Position numbers and translations under genes: made by a program. A DNA stretch of 64,000 nucleotides from Sclerurus mexicanus (taxonomy: Eukaryota; Chordata; Aves; Passeriformes; Furnariidae), in assembly GCA_013396755.1 (NCBI GenBank), contig VWZF01003842.1, forward strand, positions 1,899,442-1,963,441, in the 5' to 3' direction. Positions 50,901 through 63,278 of the stretch are shown here, piece by piece. Within the stretch, counting starts at the first letter, position 1. Every line of letters starts with the position of its first letter. The notes beneath the pieces are model-generated. The model made no database searches, had not been told where the DNA came from, and saw only the letters and a program-made list of their open reading frames with translations.

Positions 50901-51393
50901 AATTCCATTAATGAAAATATATTCAATCTATGTATTTTTAACTTTCTATATTATCCAACAGGCAGCAGAGAGTAATTGTTCCTAGTTAAATTTCAGTACT
51001 GACAGTATTTTCAAACTGTCTCTTGGGCCGTATTTGTGAAGACTTCAAGCCATCAAAGAGAACTGTGACATAGTATCAAGCAATCACTCAACAATTTCAT
51101 AGTCTACGTGCTTAACCTCTCAGAGCTGTCCTGCCTCAAGGAGAAATCACTCCACAGACAATAAATATGATTAAGTATGTGCCAGAGCGACTCAGCAACT
51201 GCATCACTGGATACATCCTAAGGAATTTTAAATTCTTTCCAACATGTACTGAATTAACAGAAGGGACTTTTGGGAGGAGGGCAGGAAATCAGGAAATTGT
51301 AGAGGACTTGGCTACAAATTAACATAGAGCTCTCTCTTAAAAATAGGCCTAAATTCACATGTAGTTAAAAACTGTAAAATACAGCAGCCAACT
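44976..51393. other. Unique AT-rich non-coding stretch
   Basis: Over 6 kb without a recognised gene or mobile element. Includes the A-rich tract at 45558-45594 and T runs near 46303. The segment 46920-47110 is less AT-biased and repeat-free and might be constrained. ORFs reach 104 codons (50231-50545 minus) but none shows a domain or supporting splice context. Confidence 0.55.
45558..45594. repeat. A-rich tract ending in C run
   Basis: Long A runs with single C interruptions, ending in CCCCCC. No retrocopy body precedes it and no flanking duplication was seen. Confidence 0.8.
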
Positions 51394-52370
51394 GATGGAG
51401 TTTAACCACCATGATGACTACTGAAAGGGCAATGTGTCAGGACACAGAAGGTTTCTGCAGTGCATCGAGGACAATTTTCTAAAACACATGGAGAATCTCA
51501 TAAGGGAAGATGCTCTGCTAGACCTCACGCTTTCAAACAATGAAGAACTGACTGGGAATGTGAGGCTTGGCATTCAGGATCTCAGCCCACTCACGGTGGA
51601 AGAGGACCATGTTAAGTAACATTTGAAAAAAATGGACATGAAGAAGTCTGTGCAACATTTTAAAAAAAAAAAAGAAGTATGGATCAGAGAAATGGACAGT
51701 GAAATGGATTTGAAAACTGGCTGAATGGTGGAGCTCCAAGTTCTATGATTCAGCATCACAAAGTTGAGCTGGAGGCCAGACCCTAACAATGCTGTCCAGG
51801 AGTCAATACTGGGACAGTATTGTTCAACATCTTCACTAATGATGCAGACAAGGAGACAGAATGTCCCCTCGGCAAGTTCACAGATGATGCAAAACAAGGA
51901 TGGGTGGCTAATACACCAGATGATTGTGCTGCCATTCAGTGATCTCAACAGACTCGGAAACTGGACTAAAAGGAACCTCATGCAGCTCAACAAAATTCTG
52001 CATCTGCAGCGGTATAATACCCATGCAACAGTATACACAGGTTTACTGGAAAGCAGCTCTGAAGAAAAACATACGGGGATCTGACCCCCTGGACAGCAAG
52101 GTGAACATGAGCAGCAATGTGCCCTTGCAGCAAAGGTGGCCAGCTGTATCAGTGACTGCATTAAGCATAGTGTTGCTAACAGGTTGAGGGAGGTGAACCT
52201 TCACCTCTACTCACTACTGGTTACAACTGGAGTGTTAGGTCTAGTTCTGGGCTCCTCAGCACAAGAGAGATAGATACTTAGGGATTGAGTTCAATGGAAG
52301 ATCATGAAGATGATTAAGAAATTGGAGCATCTGACATAGGAAGAAAGGCTAAGACAGCTGTGTCTGAAAC
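51394..52370 (+). mobile_element. CR1 LINE ORF2 remnant, internally deleted, no 3' end
   Basis: From 51394 the sequence follows CR1 ORF2 just after the endonuclease domain: a GATGGAGTTTAACC block like the GDFN-type motif, then RRFLQCIEDNF and LLDLTLSN segments (frame 51434-51619). Similarity is lost around 51600-51680, where an A-rich stretch occurs, and resumes in the late reverse-transcriptase region with TVLFNIF and FTDDAK in place of the usual FADD box, followed by the CR1 C-terminal region to the AAAGGCTAAGACAGCTG block at about 52361. Much of the RT core is deleted, several frame breaks and stops are present, and the CR1 3' UTR with its octamer repeats is absent. Non-functional and old. 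Confidence 0.9.
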
Positions 52371-53289
52371 TTACGTGTCCTTGCTCTTCCACACCTCAGG
52401 AAGCTGCAGGCTGCTGCCTACTGCACCACAGTGCTTGTTACTCCCTTCATTTGTGTCCAAGAGTCCTGAATAGCACACGTAAGTGAAAACTGAGTCCTCG
52501 CCCTTGTTTGTCTTCTCATCTGTCATTTGATCTGTTCTCTTTATTATTGCTCACCTTGACCTAAGGCTCCCTACAGATTTAATAGAAGGCAGCTTTGGCA
52601 CTTGAGAGAGTTGAAACTTTTGTTTTTACCTCTTTGCACTTGTGGCCAGAAAAGGTGATGGAAGTAAACAAATAAACCATCTCAGAACCAGTATGGCCCA
52701 GTGGATGTCAGGTCATGTCTTGGAGACTGATAAAGCTGTGCTGTGTCAATATTTCTCCAACAACTGTGTTGAAAGTATCACAGTTTAATAGGCAGAAATT
52801 GCCTTGTCATCTTTGGCATTTTTTTCTTTAGGCTCTATGTGTTTTTCCCAAAGGAAACAGGATTTGACATCAGTAAAAGTATTAAGTGGAGCACCACGGC
52901 AGTTATCTTATCACACTTTTCCTTTCCTCCAGCAAAGTGTCATCTATAACACCATTGAAAGAAGCACAGGAAAGCCCTGTTCTGCTGTCAGCTTCTGCAT
53001 TTGTAGGGAATCACAATGTACAGTCAAAATGCAAAGCAGATTTAGTACTTTAATGGAATGGTAAGCTTTTTCTTTCATTGCAACTTAGTATAAGAATAGA
53101 CACTGTTGTCTCTTTTCTCAGTGACAAAGGAGATCAAGGTCTTTGTATTCACAATCTTAACCTGGTTTCAACTGCCTAGACCTGTTGCATGAGAACATAA
53201 ACTAAGAATATAGCAACAATCACAATTTCATACTTATCAAAGGTTAAGAGTAAGGTAAGTGTATTTCACTCCTGATACCTTGCTTAAAT

Positions 53290-53526
53290 ATCTTGAGATG
53301 GATGATTTCTATATATGTATTTCTACATATTCTACATATTCTGCACATGTATTTCTATATGTCACATGCTTCCATATTCCACATGCTCCAGACTTGTGGA
53401 GTGTCACTATCAGGCTGTATAGTGTTGTTATCCACATTTTATCTTTTATCTACCTGTTATATTTTATATTATTTTTATCCACCTTTTATTTTTTCTCTTA
53501 TCCACCTATTATCTTCTGTAATCCAC
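53290..53526. repeat. Degenerate pyrimidine/AT minisatellite
   Basis: Two related patterns follow each other: TTCTACATA-like units and CATATTC/CACATGC variants (53290-53390), then five copies of a TTATCCACC-like unit starting near 53428, 53446, 53475, 53498 and 53518, at irregular spacing of 18-29 bases. Two overlapping ORFs of 92 and 95 codons in different frames (53259-53580) exist only because the array is poor in stop codons. Confidence 0.65.
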
Positions 53527-54582
53527 CACAGATTTGACAAGGACTTTCCCATTTGTGCCTATTATTTTCACCAGAATTAGTATAGTAGCACTATGCAAAG
53601 GGATGCAGGATTTAAGGCAGATCACAGTGTCTGTGGCAATGTAGGGATGCTGAATGAAAAATAATGCTCTTTTTCCAGATCACCAATAGCAGCAATTTTC
53701 ACTAAAGTTTTTTAATAATTTATTTAGTATTATCTTTTCTGTTTTGCTAGGCCACACCTTTTTTAAAGAAGAACTTTTGTTATTAAATTGCTTTCTTCAG
53801 TGAGACTTCTCCAGGCTGCAAATGACTGAGGTAGATTGTGGGTTTCCAGGCAAATGAGTACCAGTTGATATGTCACACACTGTTACCTTATGTCACTGGA
53901 TATCTCCCACAGTCAGGTCAAAGTTGGAATGATTCCTGGCTAGGGAATATCTAATTTTAAATGTGCCAAATCAAATCTACCTTGATTTTGTAGTATGTAG
54001 CCAGAAAAATAAGTTTTGGATAACCATGCCTGCTAGAAATGCTTTGCCCTGTTGCAGCAGACCTAGTCATGTGCCAAGCACCCTCCTGATGGTGGTGCTG
54101 CAGGAGCTGCCTTTACTCAGCTGCCACCAGAGACAAATGCGCTCTCCTGGAGAAACAAAAAGGAAAGAATGGTACTGAATTTACTTTTTTTTTGTCCAAA
54201 GGAGGAACGTCTTGGCCCCAGTAAGGGCACTCAGTCAAGATTTATGTAAAAATTTATTCTGAATGCAGCTAATCATAATTTCACCTGCCTGAGCTGAGGC
54301 TCTACTGCATTATGCCAGTAAGTGTGTCAGTTTCTGATAGGACTGACCAGATGGCAGAGACAGAAATGAAGTGCTGCTCTGCCTATCTTCTCTGACCTGT
54401 CTCAGGTGCAGTAAATGCTCACTTTTCTTTGCTGATCAAGCTACAGTGCTGGCACAGCATCAAGGTGAAGACTTGTATCGAAAGTTGGTCTAGGCTTTCT
54501 GTTTGATCTTGCCATTCCCTCATCTGCTGTCATACTTAGATCTGCTGCTTTCTCAGCACACCAGTGAATGCACCAAAGCACC

Positions 54583-54597
54583 TTTTTTTTTTTTTTT
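54583..54597. repeat. Poly-T run
   Basis: Fifteen consecutive T residues. No attached element seen. Confidence 0.85.
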
Positions 54598-57500
54598 AAC
54601 AAGAAAAGGCAGGACAAGGTTTCAAAAAAGTAAAAAAGTAATTAATAAGTATGCAGAGGTTTAAGCATGGCAAGAAATGTTAGCTCTGTCTCATAATGCC
54701 ACCAAATAAAAACATGTAGAGAAGCATACGTGAAACCTGTTCATCTACCTCTCTTTGTCCTTGAGCTAATCTGTAGTGGTCAGATATTTGACATACAGGA
54801 CCACACTGGTCTTTTGCAAACCTCACAGATATGTCTTACAGATCTTGATTTGTAAGGTATAGCAGATTGTTTCTCCTAATAAACAATAGTAAAGTTTCAA
54901 GCCGTATTTCCAGTGGGAGTGAAGAACAACAAGGTGGTTAAACCAACAGAGCAGGGTGAGGGCTGTGTTTTTAGCCAGAGATGGAAATAATTTCTGAAAT
55001 ATGCTGTGACCCAGAGGGAATGTTGCACATTCATTCCTGCATTTGAGTACCACCTCATAAAAGCTGACTAAGAAAAACACCCACCTCAGAAAAATATCTC
55101 GGGATTATCAGTCAGATGAATGATGATAGCTTGAGCCTTTATTAGAGTTACAATGAGGATGCCATCTTAGGACTTACCAAACTATAGAGCAAAGCTGGAA
55201 AGACTTACTGCATCATTAACTTGGCTTGAGATATTCCCTGATAAAAGCATATTCTGCACTGTGGGCAAATTTTCTTTCAGTGGTGTCAAAGTACTACAGA
55301 AACTACACAAGGGTGAGGATCTGGAGACTGAATTGAAATTTCTCTAACGCTTGCCATACATTACACTGTTATCTGTTGGCCAAATGTATTCAAGACAGCT
55401 GAGAGATTTATTTAAACCATTTCTCCTAAGCCTGTCCTTTCCTTTTTCATTGTATTAAAGAAATAGCAGCAGCATGGCAGCTAGTTGGCTGCCAGTCCTT
55501 GTTGGGGAGTGAATCACTCATGGTGACATCAGGGAGATTCCTAGCTATCATCTCTGAGATTTATTAATGTCATTACCAAAGGTGATGCATTACTGCTCGG
55601 GAAAAGCAGTTTGAAAAGACGTATGCACAGGTAGGTAGACAGAGGGATTAGAGGAGGATTAGAATTAATTTCAAAGCTAAACTAGGCTTATTCTGTATGA
55701 TTTTGTGCTTGATAAATTGATCCTTTGCAGGAGCTGAGCTCTGTGCTGTTTGAAATTCTTCTACTTTTGATTTCTAGGTCCTGTATATTTAAATATCAAA
55801 AAAATGTTCCTGTTTGCATTAATGACAGCCATATCTTTTCATCTTTGCTTACTGATTTGGGGACTTGGGTGTAGAGTCCATCTAAAGATCAGGTGATTAA
55901 CTTAAATACTGCTCCATTAAATGAAAATTATGGTACGAATAGAGCTTGAACAAATCCATATATCTGCTGTGATTACAGTGAAAATATGGCTCCCATAACC
56001 ACACAACTGTGTTCATAGGATAATAACATGGATCACATTCTTGAGCTTAGTTTGCTTGAACAAACGAGAAAAAAAGTCCTTTCTTTTACACAAGTCTGAT
56101 CCTTAGAATTTCTGAAAAACTAAGTCCCCTTATGTCATTCATTACAGTAGCTATAGTGAATATTTAATACAACTAGCAACAAGGGTATATGCTTCCTTTA
56201 AATATTTTTTTTACACTGGAATATAAGGTAGTGTATTTAAATGGCCTTCTAGAAGCTATTGTCATCCTATTTTAATATGTCCCTGTTTTTTGCTTCCTGA
56301 TTTGTTAGAAATATATGGTGCACTGAAAAAAGTCTCTTATCATCCCTAAGGGTGACTTCTTTCAAATGACAAAAGAAAAAAAAAGTCTCAAATCACAGTG
56401 TTTTTTAATAAGCAGACTTTTTCTTTTTAGAAATAGGCTTTTCAACTACTACACTTTCTTTTATTTCAAAAAAGCTCCACGCTGGAAAACCTCATATCTT
56501 ATTCCCCAAATACTTGCAAAATTTCCAATGTTTATTGATCACAGCAGGGTTCCGTAATTGGACTCACTTCCTTAGACTGCAAGAAAAGGCCAATAACAGC
56601 ATATGCAAATTGAGAAAAACCTCCCACAGTAGCAGATTTTGTCAAACCCCTGACCTCCCAAAGTTAGGATCTGCAGATGCTCTGTAGCTCACACAGAGAA
56701 AACACATGATTGCATGGAGAGAGAAGAAATAAGACTGCTTGGTACTACAAAACAGAGATTGTCATCATAAAATATTACTTATTTAGCACTTTTTGTCTCC
56801 AGGGCAGAGAAATGCTTTTCTGAATACTCCACTGGAGTAGTAGCCTTGTGCTGGGATTAGATTAAATTTTCTGCTAAATCTCTTTACAGGTGACCATGTA
56901 TATTTAAATAGAGAGTACTTCCGTCTTTGTGCTAAGTAAATGAACTGTGAAGTGCCCTTGGATAATTATGACCTGATATTAGATTTCTAGCATATGAAAA
57001 ATAACTTCACATCAGTATATTTATCTTCATTAGCATAAATATTCAAGAATCCTTTTCTTGTATTAATGAAGGGGGTGCATATTTTCTGTAATAATCTGTG
57101 GCATTTAATAGATTTTCTTAGATCTGGATGTGATTTTATTTACCGTGGGAAAGTGTATGCTGATCATTTTCTTTCATTTTACACGTTTTCTAAATTGCAT
57201 CCTTGTCAAGATTCCTAAATTACCAATCCTAACAGTAAGCCTGATAAGTACTTGCACTTGCATTGATATAATTACTATAGCAAGTCTGACATGTTCAATT
57301 TGGCCTTTACTGTAAAGGCTCTACACTAGGGAAAAATAAAGTCTGGCATTACAAGGAGAACTGTATCCCCTTCTGCCTCCTCCAATGGCTTGATAGGAGT
57401 GCCCTGTCACAGGACAGACTTCAAATCTATCCTGGAGATGTTTTTCTCCTATCCAAAGCCGACAGACTTCAGGAGTTCAGGATATTGGCAGAGTAGAGCA

Positions 57501-58861
57501 CTAGCAGAACTGGCCAGGACAACAGTAAATTGTCTTACTTTGCTTTCAGTGTTGAAAAATAAAAAAGTGGAAACTATTTGATAGACATCTTTTCCTTCCT
57601 TTTACTTCCTCAAGTTCTCTGTCTTCTCCAGGCAAGCTGAGAAGTGATGTTTCTGCCAGTATGAAAATCAGACTCCAGGTAAGCAGAGCGTTCAGCTTGC
57701 CTCATCCTCAAAGATACTGGCATGGAAATTACATGCATGCCTTGCCCAGTCCTCACTTTGTCATTCGTGTCACATAGAGAGGTCAGATGAATGGGATGAG
57801 GAACATTTCTTTTTATTTGGAGATTCACTGTTAAGTGAAGTTAGAACATGCTATGTGCCAAACTACTTAAAGCAATATAAGAAAACTATAGCCCTCATTG
57901 CCCTTTCTTCCTGCTCAGCCTGTGCATTTTCCTTACCTCAGCAAAGCTCATTGAGAAATACCAATCTGACAAGACTTGAAGTGCTCCACAATAACTTATT
58001 GATTCTGTCCAAACCTTCAAATTAAACTACTTGGGAAGATAGGCCAACTGGCTCTGTACCCTCTCTCATGTTTTTTCAGTATTCCCTGGTTTTCTGGAGT
58101 TTCTTCTTACTCCCACCAAGCTGGGGAAGTTTTAGTGCTCCCTGGCATCATTGCTCCCAGCCAGGCAGGCTGGCAGGGAGGTAGGAGGCATCAACATAGC
58201 CCCTGCCTGAGCCCCTGTGCCCTGCTGACCCCCAGAATGAGTGTTCAGGGAGCAACTACATACATGGTCTGGCTCAGCTGTCCTCTGGACTGCTTGGCTT
58301 TCTGATCTTTTTCACAGCAAGCTGAATAAAAAATGGGAAAGATGTTGGCTCACTGTGGTGGATGCCTTCTTGCTGGCTCTGAAACAACACAATACAGTGA
58401 AATTCTGTCACTTTTTTTGTTGATTTTTTTTTTTTAATTTCTGATGGAAGATGAAATTGCTCTCTAAGATTGTGTGTTTCTTGAAGAATTTTAGTTTTGA
58501 TTCCAAATCAACTGGGAATAGGTAAAAAAAATATTTATTTATATTTTTTCTTGATAAAGAAAGATCTTAAGCTTTCTCCTCACTGTTTCAAGGGATCAAA
58601 AGAAGTAATGAGTTGTCTTAAGAATAATTAGACTTGGGAAATCAGAGATTTTTTTTTCCTTAGCCTTTGATGTGCATTTTCTTCTTGAAATTGGATTCAG
58701 CAAATAAGCTTTTCAGTTTTTTTGCTTCACAAGATTCAGACAAGACCTCTAGATTGGGTTGAATTGAAAGAATAAGGTTTTTTTTAATTTATTCCTCTAT
58801 TTTTATTAATTGACAGTTTTTCAACTTACTTCTTCGTGGTGATGGGTTTCGAGGGTAAGTT

Positions 58862-59246
58862 CTATGAGGACTGGTTGAGGGAGCTGGGGTTTTTTAAAAC
58901 TGGAGAAGAGAAGATTCAGGAGTAACCTTATTGCTCTCTACAACTATCTGAAAAGGTGGGGGTCGACCTCTTCTCCCTGGCAACAAGCAACAGGACAGGA
59001 GAACATAACGTCAAGCCGTGCCAGTGAGGTTCAGGCTGGACATTAAGAGGAATTTCCTCACAGAAAAGGGCTGTCAGGCATTGGAATGGGCTGCCCAAGG
59101 AGGCAGCAGAGTCACCATCCCTGGAAGTGTTTAAGGAAAGAGTTAGTGCTGTGGTGTTGTTGACACAGTGGTGTTCAGTCATAGGTTGGACTTGATGATC
59201 TCAGAGGTCTTTTCCAACTTAATTGATTCTGTGATACTGTGATATT
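58862..59246 (+). mobile_element. CR1 LINE 3' end, plus strand
   Basis: About 385 bases follow the last part of CR1 ORF2 and the 3' UTR in order: GGTTGAGGGAGCTGGGG, CTGGAGAAGAG, CCTTATTGCTCTCTACAACTA, GGCATTGGAATGGGCTGCCC, TCACCATCCCTGGAAGTGTT, then GGTTGGACTTGATGATCTC, AGAGGTCTTTTCCAAC and terminal GATTCTGTGATACTGTGAT octamers. It is 5' truncated, as is normal, with a short internal deletion near 58950. It appears less diverged than the other copies here. The AGAGGTCTTTTCCAAC variant differs from the 31396 copy (GGGACC type), so the two belong to different CR1 subfamilies. Confidence 0.95.
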
Positions 59247-59648
59247 GCCTGTTAAGGGACAATAAGTATTTTTATAGTTAAAACAATTAAAAATATTGGA
59301 ATAAAACTAAAATCAAGTAATGAATTACATCTCTTTCCCTCATTAAAAATTCTATTTTAATTTTTTGGTTCTATGTTTTGCAGAGCAAAGGTTAGGACAT
59401 ATTTTATTTCTAGCTGAGTTCAATGGCTAAGTTGTTATTCTAATAGAGGAGTACTTAACTGAACATCTGTCATTTGTTAGCTCATTTGTGCTATGCACTG
59501 CTAAAACCATTAGCAAAAATGGTAGGACTGAAATTTGCTATCTGAGCAATTACAGTCAGCAACTGGTTTGCATATGATGATTCATTCATCTGATCAAATG
59601 AGTTTGATCCTAGAAGTCCTTTGTATAAATTGTGTGATATGTGTAGCT

Positions 59649-59742
59649 TTTAAAAATTATATAAATGATATTAAAGAAATTAATTACAAAAATTAAAAAT
59701 TAATTAAAAATATAAAAAATTATATTAAAGGCAATAATTAAA
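59649..59742. repeat. AT-only low-complexity patch
   Basis: Nearly pure A/T with repeated TTAATTA and AAAAATTA words. Low complexity, with no element recognised. Confidence 0.8.
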
Positions 59743-60969
59743 CAAAAGTCTTGTTAAATCTTCAGGGTGGCTGGCTGTGTAACAAATGGCTTCAATTTTC
59801 TGATAAGGGAATGACTCATAAAGATACTTTGTTTTCCTGCAGAATACAAGAATAATTTTTTTTTTTTTTGCAATAAATATCCCTTTGCATGCTCTTTCTC
59901 TTGATTATAACCCTATGATGAAACAGTATTTTATTTATTTATTATGTAGCACAGATTCTGTCTGAAAGAAACACTTCTTTCTTGTTTCATCCTTTCTTTT
60001 TTCAGTGTTTGTTCTTTCCAACTTTGGTACTTTGAAAAAATGTAATCCTAACAGCACTAAAGAAAGACATTAAATCTAAGTGGGTGGTTGTCATACATCT
60101 GGCATTAAGTCAGCCCAAAACCAAGAAAAAATCTTGAGAGAAGCTTGGCACACACTTGAATTGTGAGGATGAGAGAGAATAGGGTTGGGACAGGGATCCA
60201 GCCCTCTATGTCCCAGCAATCAGCTCTAAACCTTCAGTGTCAGAGTTGGGTCTCGTCTTCATTCCCTTTCAGTTTTCCATTGCTGAAACTGAAAAAAATA
60301 CTCCTTTCATAAAAAACTTGCATGTCCTCATACGAGAACCTTTTGGTTTTGCCAAGGAAATGACTTTCTATAGTAATACAGAGTTACTTGAGAAATCCTA
60401 AATTTAATCCAGCATGCTAGGCAGCAGTTTTCCAGCATTTTGATATTTAATTTCCACCATGAACATTTCCCCTGCATTCAAGGCCCCATCCAAAGAAATT
60501 GGCCAAACTCAGCAGGAATCAGGGGAAATCAGCTTAACTATAAATTCCCACAAGCCGGGCAGGTCACCCGTGTCTTTCCAAGCAGCTGTAGAACCTGAGT
60601 GCCACCACCTTCAGCTTCTCTGTGGTCAATGGACCGGGCAAGGCAATCAGGTGTTTCCAGATGATGTTTTTCCCAAGGACAGGGTGTATTGTAATGGGTT
60701 TTTATATACATAGCAGTTTCTATGCTCATTCCTCTTAACTCCCACAGAAAGGGCACAGTAGTAATTCTCCTAATAAGCATGTTTTATTTTCTCTTACTCT
60801 GAATTTAACTTCCTACAAATGCCGACTATGATTAGAGAATACAACCCAACAGTGTAACAATCTTATGTCAAATCCTGAAAAAGGTAATAACCAAGAGAAA
60901 AAGGAATGAAATGTGATATTGCCTTCTCCTCTGTGTTCACTTTGCCTCATTAAAATTGTCATAGCTCTA

Positions 60970-61067
60970 AGGATAATTAATTTTGTCACTTTTGCACCTC
61001 ATTAGTTTGGTAATTCACAGTAGGAGATGTGTTCTATAATGGATTAAAGTATAATTCATTAATTGAG
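60970..61067. promoter_or_regulatory. Dense ATTA/TAAT cluster (possible enhancer)
   Basis: Around ten ATTA or TAAT cores fall in about 100 bases, separated by non-AT sequence such as TTTTGTCACTTTTGCACC rather than in a simple repeat. ATTA/TAAT is the recognition core of many homeodomain proteins. Whether this is an enhancer cannot be told from sequence alone. Confidence 0.2.
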
Positions 61068-62759
61068 GTCAAACCCTCTTTATAAGCATGGAGATGGCTC
61101 CATCACTACCTTAGCTAGCTGCCTAAAAAGCGATACATTGCTCATTTCCTATTTTGTCATAAAACATTGGTTATAGCCGATAAGAAAGAAATTACTTGTC
61201 TTACGATTGCAGGTTATTCCCCAGCAGGGAAGAGAAAGATCCCTAATCCTTATGTTCTCATGTGGAATTCAAAGCTCAGACTGTGGCATGCTTAGTGTAA
61301 TGCATCTGGAAAATCAGGCCCTTCAGAGAGTCGATCTAAAGTTATATCTTGAGTGAGGAGCTTTTTTAATGCTAGTAGATACTGGGGTCATCATGCAAAC
61401 AGATGTGACAAATCTGATCCTTTCTCTAAAAATACTTTTATCCCTTTAGGATGTGCATGGGGAGACTTAAGTGCCCAGTGATAATGTGAAATCTCTATAT
61501 GCTAATCTGCAATTTTCTTGTATTATCCAATTGGAAATAAGCTAACCACCTTAATGGCTAGACAGCCTTTACCACAGAGATTGCAGTGGTTCAAGTACGC
61601 CAGTTCTGAGAGGTTTAAGCTTCTTCTTTGTTAGAAGTACCCTAACCTTTGGGCAATAAAGTGAGAGATAAGGCAGCATGGTACCTTCACGCTGTCTGGT
61701 TGAAGCCAGAACATAGTCCATCCAAAATTGCTAAATAATGAAACTACTTGGAGAATGAACAAAATGGAGTCTGATTCTGTTGCTAAGTGATTAGCTTAGT
61801 TTCTGAAAAGCTTGATTTTTGGCGTCTCTATTGAGAGGAAAAATCTGTAAGGCACCTGGCTTTTCCCAGAGTTAAAAAGAAAAATTAAATAGGAATGAAA
61901 GAGAATAAAACAGCATGACACATGGACTTTTATGATCCACTATATTGCTTTTACTTACTTACCTTCCTACAGGCAGGGAAATATTGAAGGAGTTTACTCT
62001 TGCTGTTATAGAGCTCTTTGCTTTCTAAAGGTGAAATGATTGTGTTTCAGCAAGAAAACTCCTGCAGCTAGTGACTCAACCTTTTTCTTGGAATTTTAAG
62101 ACCATGGTATGTCTTTTCAGATACCACTGCCAGTAAGGTTGTATAATTTGATGGTACTCTTGATGGGTAGCAGTGTTTTGTCTTTAATGAAGTGTATTAT
62201 TCATTTGTATTTTATTGCTGATAGTTTGTTTGGTTTTGAGAACCAAGTTCCCACTGTGTATTGTTTTCCTTTATTGCTGTTATTATCACTAGATAATCTA
62301 CCGTGATTCATGGATTAAATTTGACTTTATTGTTGTAGGCATTAGAGTGATAATTAACTGCAAAAATACATAGAGATCGCACTAATTTAAACTGTAATTA
62401 GTTGAACTGGTGTTATCAGTTCTACTTGGTCATTTTCTTATTTCTCAGCTCTATTGAGTATAACTGTAAAGAAAAACTGGCAATTAAAAATAATACAGAA
62501 GCATTGCAGTGATCAACAAATATTCCCCCTAAATTTTATCTGTAATAGGCTCTGTGCCTTAGTGAAGCATATGATAGATTAATGGTCTAAGACTGAGTCT
62601 CTTGAGCATGAGACTCCACATCATTAATCCCTTCAGTAATTTACAGTAATTTACCAGGATGGGTATGGGCATGGACTGACTCATCCCAGGGATTTCTCTG
62701 ACCTATCTGCAGCACAAAGGTACCAAGGGCCAGAGCAAGGAAAGGACTTCAGGCTGATT

Positions 62760-63190
62760 TACAAAAATGTGGAACCAAGTCATTCCCACTCTACAAGTGT
62801 GATGCCTTAAAGAGTGATGGAAAAACAAACTCCAGGTAACTTTTAGTAGGAGGTAAGATAAGTGAGCAGGAGCTTTAATGAGCCTCCAGGCTCCAGGAAT
62901 ACATTTACACAGGACCCCCCCTTTTGAACCAGGTTTCAAGATTTTATAGTAATGTCCATCCAATCCCATTCTGTTATTTCCCCCAGTCCTGCCCCGTTCC
63001 GCCCCCAGCACACCCAGTTGGGAATTAGGTCTGGGGGCTTGGGACCCTTCCTTCATCGTCGTTGTCTTCTTCACAGCAGGTCGGGTCCTTGGAGGCCTTC
63101 CAAATCTTCAGATTTGGAGGTCCTTTTGTCCACATCTTTATCTTGTGGTGCAGGCTTTGTGGAGCTTCTCTGCAATTCTACCTTGAAATA
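62760..63190 (-). mobile_element. Probable solo ERV LTR, minus strand
   Basis: Read on the minus strand, a TG-starting U3-like stretch near 63190 leads to a C/G-rich region, then TATAAAAT (TATA box at about 62942-62949). A CTTGAAACCTGGTTC block and an A4G7 run follow, then CTCATTAAAGCTCCTGCTC with an ATTAAA polyadenylation signal at 62874-62879. TATA and polyadenylation signals are about 70 bases apart, as expected for the bounds of an R region. No gag, pol or env sequence flanks it, so a solo LTR is likely. The exact ends and target-site duplication were not resolved. The 123-codon minus ORF inside is a by-product. Confidence 0.5.
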
Positions 63191-63278
63191 GAGACTAAAC
63201 AGCTACTGGAATTTTGAGGGATTGATATAGGATGGGGTTGGTATGTGTAAACATTAAGCTACTGAGGTTATTTTACTA

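Larger units (their letters stand above)
52371..58861. other. Unique AT-rich non-coding stretch
   Basis: No recognised gene. Includes the TTATCCACC-type degenerate array (53290-53526) and a T run (54583-54597). The GC-richer patch at about 58130-58240 matches nothing I recognise. ORFs up to 86 codons outside the array (52804-53064 plus, 54823-55080 minus) are without domains. Confidence 0.55.
59247..62759. other. Unique AT-rich non-coding stretch
   Basis: No recognised gene. Holds an AT-only patch (59649-59742), a T run (59856-59869) and a cluster of homeodomain-type cores (60970-61067). The segment 60930-61730 is repeat-free and has a mixed composition that might reflect conserved non-coding sequence. 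ORFs 60459-60713 (plus) and 60538-60780 (minus) overlap on opposite strands and look accidental. Confidence 0.5.

Noticed and set aside
51574..52161. Longest ORF of the window (195 codons, minus)
   Set aside because: It is the antisense of the CR1 remnant at 51394-52370. The peptide has no recognisable domain and the sense strand explains the sequence.
51764..52187. Two overlapping plus-strand ORFs of 106 and 87 codons
   Set aside because: They are out of register with the CR1 reverse-transcriptase frame and come from frame breaks in the decayed element.
53428..53526. Bacterial replication origin from DnaA-box-like words
   Set aside because: The context is clearly avian nuclear DNA, and the words are part of a degenerate tandem array.
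53259..53580. 92- and 95-codon plus-strand ORFs
   Set aside because: Both lie in the stop-poor low-complexity array, in two different frames, and are rich in Tyr, Phe, Ile and His from its composition.
62703..63074. 123-codon minus-strand ORF
   Set aside because: It runs across the TATA, R and polyadenylation-signal region of the probable LTR, so it is not expected to encode a protein.
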